The notes: a model not told the origin generated them from the sequence alone. A stretch of DNA of 64,000 nt from Andrena cerasifolii (GCF_050908995.1 NC_135119.1:24147001-24211000); one strand, 5' to 3'. Shown: positions 11,736-24,299, counted from the first letter of the stretch. Numbers and translations: made by a program.

Positions 11736-13500
11736 TCTACTAACCACTCACTAGATTCTCCACATGACCCTATAATTAAAACCTACCAACACTTACACCC
11801 ACTAATCCCTTAAACCCAGTTCCCCCCGTTTACAACTGTAAATGATCATCGAGCCTCGACACGCCGCGCCAACGAATACCATTCACACCCAGCGCATTCA
11901 TAGGCAGTCACGATAAGCGAAACTATAGACGAGCCGCCTACGAGGTCACCGTTCCCATCGGCGCGGAGGAAAGCGACGCCCGTCGCTTGGAAGAGGATGG
12001 AAGGACGGAGCCCGGCTACGTCCGACGAACGTGGCGGGTTTTACGAACGGAAAGGCGACTTTCTCGCGAACTTTCTACACCGGTAAATTTCATTCACTAG
12101 TTCGCCAACGCGCCTCCCAGTCGCGCTGGCCCCTCTTTCTCTCTCCCTCGCTCTAGGTGCACCGCGTGTGACTCAATTCGCGGCTCCGAGTCACGCTCGT
12201 CGATGAAGTTGGCACGAGAAGTCGTCGCCGACCTCACGGCACGCTCTCGCGAGGCGGGGAAACTGGCTCCCTAGATCCACAGGACTCGATTGTACGCAGC
12301 GTAAAATGTGGATTATTACTGTTAGCCTAGCGAGAACTCGAACATTTTATACCTCCGTCGATATATCCGCGGATAAGCCGGTTAGACTGTGCTTGTTGAA
12401 AAATTGTTCATAGATAATAGATTTTGTTCATAGCTAATAGAATTGTCCAGCGGATAATAGATTTTAAAAGAAATTCCCGCAGCATCTGTTGCGTAACGGG
12501 TATTATTCTCAGACAAACTTCATCTCGAAGCAGGCAATTAAAGCTGTCCAAGGCACTTTGTCTGAGAATAATACCTGTTACACAAGAGAGTCTAGAGGAA
12601 TTTGGTTTAAAATATAGTTTTGTGCTGAGAGTCAGAGTACTTGCACTTTGACACAGATAAAATGCGTGAGGAGAGTTTCTCCAACGGAGGCTCAGAAAAT
12701 TATGTATTTCTTAGAAATTTATAGAGAATAAAGTTGCTTTTCTGAGCATCCATATTTAAAAAACTATTGTCCCCTTGATCGTGAAAAAAATCCTGCGTGT
12801 TATCCGCAAGCCAATGAACGTCTGTGTAAAATTTCAGAGCAATCCACCGAGTAGGTTGTTCTCCATAAATTCCTGAAAGTATCCGTGTTCTGGGGCAGCT
12901 CTGCGGGAGAAAGCCCCGTTAATAAACAAACCGAGCACTTACATAAGCGCGCTTCATTTGTTTAACAAACGAGAAACTGTAAAACAATCGCTGGCAACGC
13001 ATGCGTGACGGTTGGTAGCGAGCGCGTTAAACTAACTCCGCTAGCTCAACGAGAGGGTCAGGTTTAGAAAGAGACAGCGAGCGATACGTCGGTCAAGATT
13101 TTATAATCTCGTCGTTTGATCTTCGTGGGTAGACAACGGACAGAGTAGAGGCACTAGACTGCGGCACTGTTGAGTTTTTACGGGCTCCACAGATAGAGAT
13201 TTTTTTTTTAACGAAGCGGGAACACGAGACCATCCTTCACTTACGGTGCACTGTACATGTATACCTCGAAATTGTGAAACCTTCTCTAAACACGCTGGTC
13301 CCGACTATATAATACTACGACAGTATTAGGTTCCAGGTGGGACAAAGGGGGAAGAAGCAGGAAGACAAACTTTGGCAGATTAGTATCCAGAGATAAGTCC
13401 TGTTCCGAAGCTAGTGATTCACACCTATGCGCAGCAACACAGCTAAATACCCGTTTCGGAACTAGAATTCCTGTTTCAACTTGCTGCGTTCCAGAGGTCC
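11736..13500. other. Unique intergenic DNA upstream of the CpG-rich block
   Basis: Mixed composition, more GC-rich at 11830-12290. Apart from the hairpin at 12489-12585 I see no structured feature and no supported coding exon. Confidence 0.4.
12489..12585. other. miRNA-like hairpin
   Basis: Arms 12489-12517 (TTGCGTAACGGGTATTATTC and on to CAGACAAA) and 12557-12585 pair over 29 bp with one C/A mismatch and one G-U pair. The loop is 39 nt, for a total of 97 nt. Size and near-perfect stem suit a pre-miRNA or a small palindromic transposon relic. I recognise no known miRNA seed, and the long clean stem slightly favours a transposon relic or siRNA source. Confidence 0.5.
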
Positions 13501-13641
13501 GACTTCAATTAACGGAGCAGACTATTCAATACCGACCGTTGCACAACTGGCCGGCTTTAAAGATCCCCGCGAAAACTGCGCGATCGCAGCAGCGAACCGC
13601 GAGGAAGAAGGGTTTGCATAAAAGTGAGGTTAAGGACTCAC

Positions 13642-13980
13642 CGTTTCGACTAGGGGGCCGTGGAGGCGCAGGATACTGGGGCGGCGTCAAGGGTGGCGGC
13701 TGCGGCGACACTCGCGCAGACGATGAGGTCGTTGAGCCTCTGGACGCCGATGGTGGTGCTAGCGTCGTCGACGTGGTAGTCGTCGTAGCCGCCGTCGCTG
13801 TCAGCGAGTACGTGGTGGCGGTGGTGGCTGTGTTGGTGGAGGCGGTGCGGGTGCGGTGCCCGATGTACCTCGAGGCGGTGCTGCTCGGGCTGCTGCAGGT
13901 CGGCCAGGGCGGCCGCCGCGGTGGCACCACCGGGGGCGGCTCGTAGTCCAAGGTATCCACACTTTCGGCACTTCCGTTTC
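13642..13980 (-). other. Possible minus-strand exon with Pro/Thr-rich open frame
   Basis: On the minus strand an open frame after a TGA near 13980 runs DTLDYEPPPVVPPRRPPWP, then Ser/Thr-rich and QPPPLTPPQYPAPPRPP stretches, ending at an excellent donor ACG|GTGAGT (GT at 13641-13640). The PPxVPPR-type motifs resemble SH3-binding segments. Against coding: there is no ATG anywhere in this stretch on the minus strand, and no pyrimidine-rich acceptor just after the TGA. A second minus frame and a plus frame are also open because of GCC/ACC-rich composition. It may be a non-coding leader exon. Confidence 0.3.
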
Positions 13981-14879
13981 ACCTGTACCCTTTTCACCGG
14001 CGAGCCTCTCCTTCCTCCTCTTTACGTATCTATCTCCCCTCTGCGTTAAACCTTCGGTCACCTCGCGCACAAACTCATGAAAAGGACGAACAGAATAAAT
14101 CTCCGGCGAGCTCGTATCTCGTTGCGGGTTCCTTACACTGTTTCCGCGAGACGCACGACACTCGAGGCAATATATATATCTCTCTCTTTCTTCTGTCACC
14201 CCTAGATCGCTCTATTTCTCTCTTCCTCTCTCTCTCTCTCTCCCTCTCTCTCTTGCTCACTTGTTCCTCCGGCACTGGTCACGTCACAACACGTATAAAC
14301 ACATGCTCGAGTATAGTTGCAATGCCGTCGCGGTCGGTCGTGTAATACGGAGTATGTACGCGGGACCGTGGCAGCGGCAAGAAACGAACGAACTCGCGTA
14401 CGCCTGTATATATTCCTTTGGCCTGGGCTGCGCAGGTTTTTCCTATCGACGGTGGGCCCCTCTCGGCGTGGAGCGGTTTTGCTCGTGGAACGGGAAAAGA
14501 AAGACGGTGCCGGCACACGGTGGCTCACCGAGCTGTCGAGAAAAACACAGCGGGCACGAGAAGAGACGAGGCGACACGAGGCGACACGAGACGAAACGAG
14601 TCGAGTCGAGCGTAGTCGGGACAGAAGGACAAGATCGGCCGCGAACACACACCGCGGGCTTCCTCTCGCGCACTGGCCACACACACGGCTTGGCTCTCGA
14701 TCGCTGGCTGACTGGCTGGCTAGGCTCTCTCTCGTGGCAACGATGCTGCGCTGCGCTCCTCCCGTCTCTCTCTTTCCTTTCTCTCTCTCTGTCTCTCTCC
14801 GATCCGCCACGGGGAGCGCGTACTCGAGCGAGAGCGAGACAGAGAGAGGGGAACGGGGGCCGCCGGGCTCGCGAGCGGG

Positions 14880-14933
14880 ACAGAGAGAGAGAAAAAGAGA
14901 GAGAGAGGGAGAGAGGGAGAGAAAGAGAGCCGA
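14880..14933 (+). repeat. (GA)n-rich microsatellite
   Basis: Imperfect GAGAGA run within the CpG-rich block; a matching (CT)n run lies at 14219-14256. Both can bind GAGA-factor-type proteins in insects. Confidence 0.85.
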
Positions 14934-17499
14934 GTGAATCTCGCGTAGGCCGTCTGCCAGTAAACAGGCTCCTTCATTCACTGCTTATTTTATACGGGCG
15001 GCCCCCTATATGCTCCACAGAAATAGCCACTTCTCGCTCTGTCCTTGTCGCGCACGCATGCCACGGCCGGATATATGCCCTCGCAGCGGCTGCCGCCGCT
15101 GCTGCTGCTCCTGCTCCTGCTGCTACTCCACCGTCGGCTAGAGAGATCTTCCTCCTCTTTCTTCGTCTTCTCTCTCTCTCCGTCTCTGTTACACCGCCTC
15201 CTCGTTCCTGGCTCCCTTTTCTCTCGCGCACTCGCATTCGTGTCACGCGGCTCGCACCTCGAACAACAGTACTGCCCTCCGTGGAAAAGCGACGAGCAGC
15301 AGGGCCTCACCGGTGCTCTCCTTCTCGCGCATCCTTCCCTCTTTCTCTTCCCCTTCGGTCGCTCCGCTCTCGGCCGTGCGCTCGCGAGCTCGCGTTCCCT
15401 GCAACGTTCGTCCTCTCCTTCGCTATTCCACCCTCCGTTATCCCTCGCGAGACACTTCCACGCTGCCTATGCCACCGGCAGCGGCACCCCGATCAGACGA
15501 CAGGTGCGTGGTCACAGCGAGCGTCGCCCCGCGCTCGCGGTACAGAACCGATACAGCGTGGATGCTCGATTCTCTTCGCTCCGAACTCCAACGAACTTGC
15601 TTTCCCCGCCGCGGACGTATTCCTTCGATCTGTTGTCGCGCAGGAACACGGTGCTCCTCGATGGTAATGTCCTCGCGCACTCGCGTCTCTCGCCTGTCCG
15701 CGATCCACGCGAGGAGAATCGATTACCGACCGTCGGTCCGCCGACCGCACAATATTACTCGACGGATCGCGCTGCCTGGAACACACGGGGGCCACTCCTG
15801 CGACCAGATCCGTCGTTGTTTGTAATCGAGCAGCGGCGCTCGCTCGCTCGCTCGCTCGCGTTCACTGGTTTTCTCGAATGGCAAGCCTCCGCGCGCGCTC
15901 GATTTCCCCGCGATAGCTGGCGAATTGCGCGCTCGCGCGGGCACACACGTCCGGGGCCGAGCGTACGCGCGTACACACACGTACAGGCCGCGCGGGCACG
16001 GAGGATAGCCGGAGTATTCGTGGCGCACGGTCTCCTCTCTCGCGTGTTGAGGCAGAAAGAGAGTCGGAACGAGTCGGCTGGAGGCAGGAAAAAAAGAGAC
16101 GAAACGACGAGACAGCCGGCAGCGGGAGGAGGGAGTGAAGGGAGTCTGGAGGGGGCAGCGACAGCGTGAAGGAAGACAGCGGTGACGAGGTAGGAAAGGG
16201 AGGGAGGAAGAAAGATGGATAGAGAGGGTGGGAGCAACGATCCTCGTGCGAGAGAGAGAGAGAGATGAAAAAGTTCAGCTGGCCTCGGCGGCCATGCCGG
16301 TGTAGATCGTGCGAGCGCAGCCCAGGCGCGTACTATCCGACCCGCGGAGCCACCAGTCCACGCACGTTCTCCCTTTTCGCTTCGGGCCCGTTTTCCCCTC
16401 TCGCTCGCCCACCGCGTTCTTCTCTCCTCTGTCCTCGGTCACTTTTTTTTCCCTCCCCCGATGTATTCCAGCGAACAGGAGCCACCGATATCACCGTACA
16501 CAACACGATATATACCCCCTTTCGATTCTTCCTCGCCGTTTCTAACCTCTCTCTCTCCTCTCTCCGTCGCCTTTATTCACGTTCGTTCGTGTCCCCGTGC
16601 CGGATGGAATCGATCGTCTGCCCCCGTATCCATCGATACACTGCTCCTGGCCACTGTCGCTCGTCACCCACCACGTCCCTGGACGTGCACGTTAAGTACT
16701 CGGGATACAATGTCGCGCACAAAACCGAGACGCGACGAGGAAACTGGACGCGCTCTCGTGCCCGCCGGATACGACCGTCGGGCGGAAGCCGAGAGGGAAC
16801 GAGCGGGTCCTTCGTTTCGAATATTTACGCGGCAAGAACGCTCTCGCGCCCGTTTTCACGTCGGCAGAAGGTGAACCGGAAGCAATGCTTAGACGCGCAC
16901 TCACGAATCATCCAGTCCCTCCCTTCCCGCGCGTGTATCTTCCCCGCCTCTCCCCTCTCCGATTCTCTTTCTCGTATTTTTTCCTGCTTTTTTTTTTTTT
17001 TTGTTTGTTTACTCGATACACCGTTCGTTCTCGCAGACAGGAACGGTGTGCGGTGTCTGTGTGTCTCGGTTTCGAGCCGAGGCCGGCTGCGCTCGACGCT
17101 GGTGTGGCGTTCTAGACTCTCCGCTCGTTACAAACAGCGGAGCCAGCGGCCTGTCGTTCCTGTGGGTGGGGTGCGCGAGACGCGCATGCGCGCTCGATCC
17201 CTACGCCGCACACCACCAAGTCGATTGCATACGCGCGCGCCGAGCACACACGCGGCGCGGCCGCAACCTCACCGCGCCACGAAAGCACCGTGACGCCTGC
17301 GATCCCCTCCCCTCGCCCTCTGCCGCCCCTCCGACGCTCCTCGTAGCTTCGCGGCCCCGTCGCGTATACCGTACCCCGCGAGCCAGACACGATACTTCAT
17401 TCATGCTCGTATTGTGCGGCCAGGGCCGCCTCCGCTGCTCCCGGGGCCCCGCGCCACTCTCCGCACGCTTTAGCGCGTGCACGACCAACCACGCTCGCC

Positions 17500-18520
17500 A
17501 GCTCCGCGACACCCACGCGAGATTTTCTCTTTTTGATTGCGCCGCTGGAGGGAGTATCGGAATTGAATGTCATCTGGATAAGGAAGTTCGTAGAAACTTC
17601 TCCACGCGCCAACTCTCAATGTTTATCGTGACTTTTATCACTGTCACCGTAGAAATATGCGCGCTGTATACATAACAGCGAAAAGAGCAGCCCTGGCAAG
17701 GAACATGTGTCGCGGTATTACCGAGAGATACCGAGGTTCAGTTCTCGTTCTCGCGATAAGGTGAATGTCACAATTAGCGACACAGTCAAAATTATTCACA
17801 CCTTATCCTTTATATTTAAATATGAATTTTTTCGGTACGGAACGGACGTTGAGAGTATTGAATTCGATTCGTGAATACTCAAAGTATCTTGATGATTTCG
17901 CTAATGTGTATCATGACATATAATTGAGTAATTAATAAATGTTTTCACGTGTGTCAGCTATAAAGCCGTGAAAAAGTAGTTTCTTGCTACCGAACTTAAG
18001 AACGGTCAAATTTTAGGTATTAAGTATTTCTTACACGAGTATATTAATGTAAGAAATCTATATTCAAATAAGTTAAAAAATATTTGTAAATTTACTGTTT
18101 AAAATAATTGCATCGAATTTTTTGTTAAATTCATAATAATTATGGGGGTCAATAATCGGTACTCGTAAAATGTATGAATTCCTATTGTTGACACGAGATG
18201 CCATGTCATGTTTCCATCTTACGTGTTTATCAGTTTGCACCATAAGCTCAATAAGTAAAGATGGCTAGTAAAGACTAAAGAATATAACCGACGTAAAAAC
18301 TATTCGTAACAACAATTGGAAAATGCTTTGGAAGCTATCAAATTTGGTTGTAGCATTAAAACTGTTGCAAATTATTTTGTTTTGTACTAATTTTATTATT
18401 TTATAAATATCCTTTTCCGATGCAGTCCGACATAGGTCACTATTTGGAGCGAAGAGAGAATTGAAGGTACACGTGCACCATATAATATATTTATTATTAA
18501 TAATTATATTCGAACAATTC
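17500..18520. other. AT-rich intergenic DNA, nothing recognisable
   Basis: Composition falls abruptly from the CpG-rich block to AT-rich DNA. No coding exon, array or clear element is visible. Confidence 0.4.
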
Positions 18521-18525
18521 CATCA

Positions 18526-18628
18526 CAATTTTTACCGGTACTTCGCCAAATTTTTACCGGGAATTCGATAAATTACGTATTTCTCGATATTTACCGGTAA
18601 AAATTTGGCGAAGTACCGGTAAAAATTG
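18526..18628. repeat. Perfect 35-bp inverted repeat
   Basis: 18526-18560 (CAATTTTTACCGGTACTTCG...) is the exact reverse complement of 18594-18628, with a 33-nt loop. ACCGGT sites recur inside each arm, and GATTTACCGGTTTGC follows at ~18722. It could form a long hairpin; a small MITE core is the likeliest explanation. Confidence 0.85.
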
Positions 18629-18910
18629 TATGTATAGCAATGTAGCGCATATATATAGCGCATAATTCCGTCGACATCTACTACGTTATCAGTGAAAAAA
18701 AAACTTCAAACCGATTTACCGATTTACCGGTTTGCAATCCCTACAGCCATATGATAGGCTATTAGTGACTAACTGCAATAAATACTTTTAATATGTAAAT
18801 ACGTTAGAACGTGCGCGTAGATCTTATAGGTTCCCTAATTGGGACATTTACCTTACCATATTGAAATAAACGAATCGAGTTGAAGAACTTTTTGGTTATG
18901 AATTTTTATT

Positions 18911-19484
18911 CATGGGGACATTCCACGCGAACTCGGACAGATTTCGGAGTAAGTTTTCGTAGATTGCTGAAATTTGAATATGTTGCAGTCTTTAGTGATA
19001 TTTAAACGTACCTCAAAGGATTTTTCGAAATTTTGACAGGGCCAACAATTTTTACAGGGCCAATTCTAAAATGTCCATATTTTTTAAAAATTTGTCCATC
19101 AAGGGAAAGGATACAACTATATTCTCCTTTTTCAGATTTTTAAAATCGCGCCCGATGTTAAAAAACTGCATTTGTTTAAAATAATTGCACAAAAATGGTT
19201 CATTTTTTTTTTAAACTCAAATAATTTTTTCTTAAAACTTCAATGTCTTCTCTATAACCACCGTAAAGCTCATCTCCATCCGTTTACTACTTCCATAGCT
19301 ATAATGTATTGAAAAAAAGTTAGCACTTAACCTCAAACAGCTGTAAAAATCGACATTTTTCAAAACTTCGAAAAATCCTTCGAGGTACGTTTAAATATCA
19401 CTAAAGAATACAACATATTGAAATTTCAGCAATCTACGAAAACTTACTCCGAAATCTGTCGGAGTTCGCACGGAACGTCCCCAT
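18911..19484. mobile_element. Palindromic MITE, ~103-bp terminal inverted repeats
   Basis: Left end CATGGGGACATTCCACGCGA matches right end CGCACGGAACGTCCCCATG. Pairing continues through TTCGGAGTAAGTTTTCGTAG and TATTTAAACGTACCTC for about 103 bp per arm with few mismatches. The 370-bp centre is AT-rich without coding. Target duplication is unclear. Confidence 0.85.
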
Positions 19485-19734
19485 GGAAACATCTGTGCCA
19501 GTGTCAACATCGCGAACGGCACGGTTAAAGCTGATCTCTGTTTACATGTAGCATCATCCAAGCCTTCCAAGACTTGACCTACGATTTCCATGCAGGGCTT
19601 CCTCTAAAATATTCAAAAATTGATTATTATCGCAATACCGATCTTATTCAGCGGTGCTCCAATATTACGAAGAAATTCGCTGCCAGCGTTGGTCGCGTCG
19701 ATAGAGGACGGTTTTGTTCATTGAAAGATACCGC

Positions 19735-20500
19735 GGGAGGGCAGGGCAGGGGGGGGGGGAGAGCGAGCGACGACGGTCCCCCGTTTGCTCCGCGCGTGCG
19801 CGAGCTCGAAAAATCTTCGTTCAGGTGATCGAACGTCGTAAAACCGATACCCCTCTCTCCGTGTGTACTACGGAACTCTCCCACATGGTCGGCGGGGCTC
19901 GGTTCTCTTCGTAAATGTCCGCCGACTACATCCTCTTTCGTCCTCGTCGCTCTCGGCCCGCCAGCCGCGCGCTCGTTCTCCTCCATCTCGCCTCGTCTCG
20001 CTCCGTTCGCGCGTTTTACACGCAAGCCGCACCGTAACTCCGCGGCCGCCGCGTGTGCGTGCGCACGCACGGTTATTTATTCGCCTGCGCGCCTGTGTGC
20101 GCGCGCGCGTTTCTGCCCCCCTCCTTCGCCGCCGGACGGCTAGAGAGCACGAACAGGGCCCCCGTCGCTTCCAGGCTTGGTCCTCGTTTTTCTTCCGCCC
20201 CGAGGCGGCGGTTCGGCTATTAATCGGACGCGTAAGTCCTCGAATCACGGGCGGAATATTGTCGGGTGATAAATCGACGGGACTCCTGGAAATAAAATTA
20301 CCATAAATACGCCCCAGTTGCGTCACCGCGCCCGCACTCTCCGCGAGCTCGAGGACCGCCGTGTCGCCGTGCATGCATCGAGCCACGACGCCTCGAAATC
20401 TCGCGAGGCGCTCGACAGCGAGCTCGTGCGTCGATTAGGGATCGATTAGGCCGCCGATATTTGGGCGGCCATTTTTTCCCGATGCCTGCGAATGCTCCGT
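19735..20500. other. CpG-rich block with no supported gene
   Basis: Starts with a G9 run and includes an alternating GTGTGCGCGCGCGCG run at about 20096-20110. Open frames on both strands are Arg/Ala/Ser-rich with no conserved motif. It ends in GATCGATTAGG and GGGCGGCCATTTTT, an unremarkable unique segment. Confidence 0.4.
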
Positions 20501-21617
20501 GTAGGTCTCTCGTTACATTCCCAAGTTCAAGGTTGCTTCAAGGTCAACTGGATATTCGTCCCAACGCTCTCTTGTGTTTACTGTTGTTGGAGTTTACAGC
20601 GGTGTCCGTTTACATAGATTTGAGCTATATTACTTCTGCCGGCTTTCTCAGTTTTTTTAATATGTCTACCGCTGTCGTAAAGGAGAGCGGAGGAACATGG
20701 GCGATTAAAAGATGACTCGAGAGCGTGCGCTGTACACAATGACGCCACGAGGAGCAACGTGACGTGAACTAGAAACGAGACTGGTCAGACTCGTCTAATA
20801 ATCGTGGACTCGCTGCAAATCATGCTCTCTGGCTGTGCATACGAGGCGGCCAGCTGAGGAGACGTTCAAGGTTTCCACGGAACGTTCGTTTATTTCGTAG
20901 CGTCTGGTGTTCGCGGGCGCACCTGATGCGCCGGCTACAACCAGCGCGCTAGGCTGCCATTATCGAGTAACGGTTGAAACGGAAGATTCGCGTCAATTCA
21001 GTGGAGACGGATAGAAACACCGCCTGGGATTTTCTAATAAATACTCGACCGATGAAAATGGAGAAAAAAGGGACGAGAAGGAGGAATACATTTTCCACGA
21101 GGCATTAAGACGAGTCTCGACGAAACTACCGCCCCGACACCGATATAGATCTGGCGCGTAACAAGGCTTCCTCGAGCCGGAGGTGCAATTAATTTAAACA
21201 AACTAGATAACGAGGCACAAAGGAAAATCGCGGTTAATGAGACGTAAAACGCAAGTCCAATTAAAACGCGGCCGGTCTCGTTCGCGTTCCCGACGCTTCC
21301 TCGCATTGTTATTTGCGTAATGGAAGCGACGAATTTCTAATAATATAAATACACAGCGGCAGGCGGGCGTGGCGATGCGAATCGCGTGCACCACTTCCCC
21401 CCCGGGAGGATATCCGGTGTGGAAACGCTGCGTCCTACCTCGCTCCCCCCCCCTACCCACCTTCTGACGTTCGCGGCCCCTTCCACTTCCTTGCCCCTCT
21501 ACCGCTTCTTCCCCTCCTACGTTCAATAATCACCTTTCGTAGCCGTAGTAATAGCACGTCCCGACGCGTTCGCGACCAGAAAAAAATTTCCGCTCGCAAA
21601 TTTTCGACATTGTACTT
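20501..21617. other. Unique non-coding DNA
   Basis: Contains AT-rich homeodomain-like sites (AATTAATTT, GGTTAATGAG, CCAATTAAAA) at 21186-21275 in an otherwise GC-balanced stretch. A pattern of conserved non-coding DNA is possible but not testable here. Confidence 0.3.
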
Positions 21618-22051
21618 ACAACGGAAGATCCCGAGCCCGGAAATTCAAAAAATTCTGAAACATTGTCAGTATGTAGGGGATTTCCTCTCGATTACAACGC
21701 AATTTTTTTTGCTGCCCAGATTCACTCTAAGGGAGCGTAATTGACCTCTGAAAATCCGGTTACTTTCCGATTTTCTGTTATAACTTGGGAGCTGTTAAAT
21801 ATTTTTTTTAGTAAATGATAGATCTAATTAAAAGAAGTCACTTCTGTCTTGAAACTTTTTGTTCTATTTATTACAATTCGCGAGTTATAACGGAAAATCG
21901 GAAAATAGCCGAATTTTCAGGGGTTAATTTCACCCCGTTCGAGTGAAATTGAGCAGCAAACAAAAATTGCGTTGTAATCAAGAGAAAATCCTCTACTTAT
22001 TCAGAAAGTTTCAGAATTTTTTGAATTTTCGGCTTCGGGATCTTCCCTTGT
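21618..22051. mobile_element. MITE family ACAAGGGAAGATC, copy A
   Basis: 434 bp with ends ACAACGGAAGATCCCGA and CGGGATCTTCCCTTGT. Inner arms share AAATTCAAAAAATTCTGAAA and ATTACAACGCAATTTTT, inverted at the right. Copies B (27808-28242) and C (41473-42191) have the same arms. There is no coding potential and the superfamily is not assigned. Confidence 0.9.
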
Positions 22052-22204
22052 TAGTACCATGTGAAAGAAAATTTTAGGGAATCAGAAAGGTGATGTCGAT
22101 GAGATGATTCGCGAATCGTGGAATTTTGTAATTAGTAATTTTTAGTCCTTAGTGTGGAATCAAAAACTCACATAAGAGGGAGTTCTGAACACTAAACTTC
22201 GAAG

Positions 22205-22310
22205 GACCGACTTTGGCGGAGTCGATTAGGCGGCTGACCAGTACGCGCAAGAGGAGGGGGGATATCCGCAAGTCGCGGGTTCGAATCCCGGTCGCCCGAG
22301 ATCCGTTTTT
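22205..22310 (+). mobile_element. tRNA-derived SINE, copy A
   Basis: A TGGCGGAGTCGATTAGG stretch resembles a tRNA A box, and GGGTTCGAATCCCGGTCGCC is a canonical B box about 50 bp downstream, followed by CGCCCGAG. The body matches minus-strand copies at 26.4 and 41.4 kb. A-box errors, the long spacer and the repeated family argue against a functional tRNA. Confidence 0.75.
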
Positions 22311-24290
22311 TCGTGGCTCCCGAAAAACATAGGAATTACAAACACTATTTCTACAATAGGAGAAGAGAAGAAATACAATAAAAAGAGGGGACCTATTAAA
22401 ATAATATTATTTCTGTGTTGTTTACACACTTGGTATAGTAGTAGTGGTCAGGAGAGAAAAGTGTCTTCAGGCTCCCGGGGTCCACTTTAAACACACACAC
22501 ACACACTCTAAGGTCTCACACAACTTTCTATGAATAAAATATAATTCCCAATTTCAATCAAGCTCCATCCACGCGCAAAAGAAAACCAGTGGCGAAAGGA
22601 TAAAAAAACGTCTCCCAAGCACTTCCAAAGAAAAGAAAGAAGACCCCCATTTCACGAGTTCAGTCCGCCAGAAATGTGCATCGGGTCGTCCCGGCAGGGT
22701 TGCGCAACCGATTGAAGACCGAGGACGATACGAATTAACGGGACAAGTGGCATTTTCTCCTAGAGCTCTGCGACCAGTTTTCTGCGCCATCGGTTCCGAC
22801 GGCTGCCAGGGGTTAATTGTCTAATTAAGTGAGCGGTTCGCGCGCGCGGCGTAAACCATCGCCACCAGCAGCGGACGCCGCGAACGACGATGGCGAAAGT
22901 TACCCTCGTTTTCGCAATTTTAATTCCCTCGCCTCGCTTCCTGCGCTCCACATTGTTGCCCGTCCCAGGTCCCGTTTGGATCTCGTAACACTTTGACGCC
23001 GCCGGGTTCCGTTCCCCTTAGCAATCGTTCCGTTGCAACCGCGTAGATTCGAGCCGCAGAGCCGCTGGATACCCTTTTTCAACCGCGAGGCCCGCGACGG
23101 GCCGGAGCGCGCTTCCGCGAACCGCTCGCTAACGAGTCGCGCTGCGGAGGAATTAAAAACGAGCGACTGCCTTTGAAGACTAAATTAAGAATTAACGCGC
23201 GGGGGACTGAGCATCTGGATCCAATGCACGTCGAGGGCTTCTATTTCTCGAGGGGCTGCCCCTCGCGCGAATACAGTTTCGAGAAGAGGAAAGTGCGAGT
23301 TAAGGGGATGCAAGTTACGCGTTGCATCGAGGAGCTTCGAGCGCGCTGGTGTCTCTCAATCAATTCCAGAGCAAACTGAATGGGAGATATGTTGACAATG
23401 ATGTTCGTAGTAAACGCAGAATGACTCAAGAACACGAGGTGCACACATACGGTCGACCGATTCAAGTATCCGCTGGTTCAGTAGTTTCCCTTTGAACCCG
23501 AAACACTCGGGAGCCCCTCGCGTGTCAACGGCGCGTTTCGTTCTCACGATATCGTTTACACGGACGGCAGAGGATCGTCGAGATATAGCCGTGACGCAGA
23601 GCGTCTTGAGACGGTCTTAAATAGGCCGTATTAAAGGCGCGGGAAGGCTGAGAAACACTGGTTTAGCCTATATTTAAAACGGGCGGCACGCCGCGCGTAT
23701 CTCGAGCGCGTTCATTAATGCGCTTAAGCGTGCTACGCCCGTTTAACCTTACGCCTGTTTACGGTACCTCTCCCCCGCGCCGCCCAGGCCGGGACGATTT
23801 GTAACCTACGACATACTAAGACACATTTCTGCCTTTCTGCCGTTACCACTGGCCGTGGGGCCGCCGGCCTTGATTCAGCTGTCCCTATGAAAGAACGTCG
23901 CTATTCAAAGCGCGGCCGACTGTCCGCCGACGTTGCAGTTTCCATGGAAAGATCGCAATCGGACGAAAGATCCTCTCGGATTGCTTCGACGTTTGTCCCT
24001 CGAGCTAGTTGGGTCTGGGTTGTAATGAATTTATGGGGAGAGAAGACAGAAGGTGACCACGTTCGTATAGTTGTAACGCGAAGGATGGCAAGCGTGCTGT
24101 AATATCCCTTCACCAGGAGCGGATTTGGAGATTTGGCGCCCCTAGACTGACAAGTATCTATTAATTTAAAAGGGTCGAGACAATTTCAAAAGTAATTCAA
24201 TGTGTCGCGTTGAGTTACTGCTAATTTGCTATGTAAAAGGGAAGTGAATTTTTTTTTTTAAAGTTGTTTCAAGCTTCTGGGTTTAAACTT
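22311..24290. other. Unique DNA without gene support
   Basis: Includes a short (AC)n at 22490-22505 and CpG-rich unique sequence at 22640-24020 with short open frames lacking known domains. Confidence 0.4.
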
Positions 24291-24299
24291 TGCCCGATG

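Larger units (their letters stand above)
13500..17500. promoter_or_regulatory. CpG-rich, GAGA-rich block, probable promoter/5' leader
   Basis: Four kb of high GC and frequent CpG with (CT)n at 14219-14256, (GA)n at 14880-14933, a (CTG/CCTG)n-like run at 15085-15125 and (GA)n near 16250. Long open frames on every strand here are a composition effect: they lack conserved blocks and several begin at non-ATG codons. GAGA-type tracts with CpG richness are common at insect developmental promoters. An NRF-1-like GCGCATGCGCGC lies at about 17181-17192. The direction of transcription is not certain; minus is suggested by the donor at 13641. Confidence 0.45.

Noticed and set aside
14261..15667. 468-codon plus-strand open frame
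   Set aside because: It overlaps long frames on both strands in a CpG-rich, microsatellite-bearing block, translates to Arg/Ser/Leu-rich low-complexity sequence with an Ala run from CTG-like repeats, and has no conserved motif.
22205..22310. Functional tRNA gene
   Set aside because: The B box is canonical but the A box is imperfect, A-B spacing and acceptor pairing do not form a proper cloverleaf by eye, and related copies recur, so it is a SINE.
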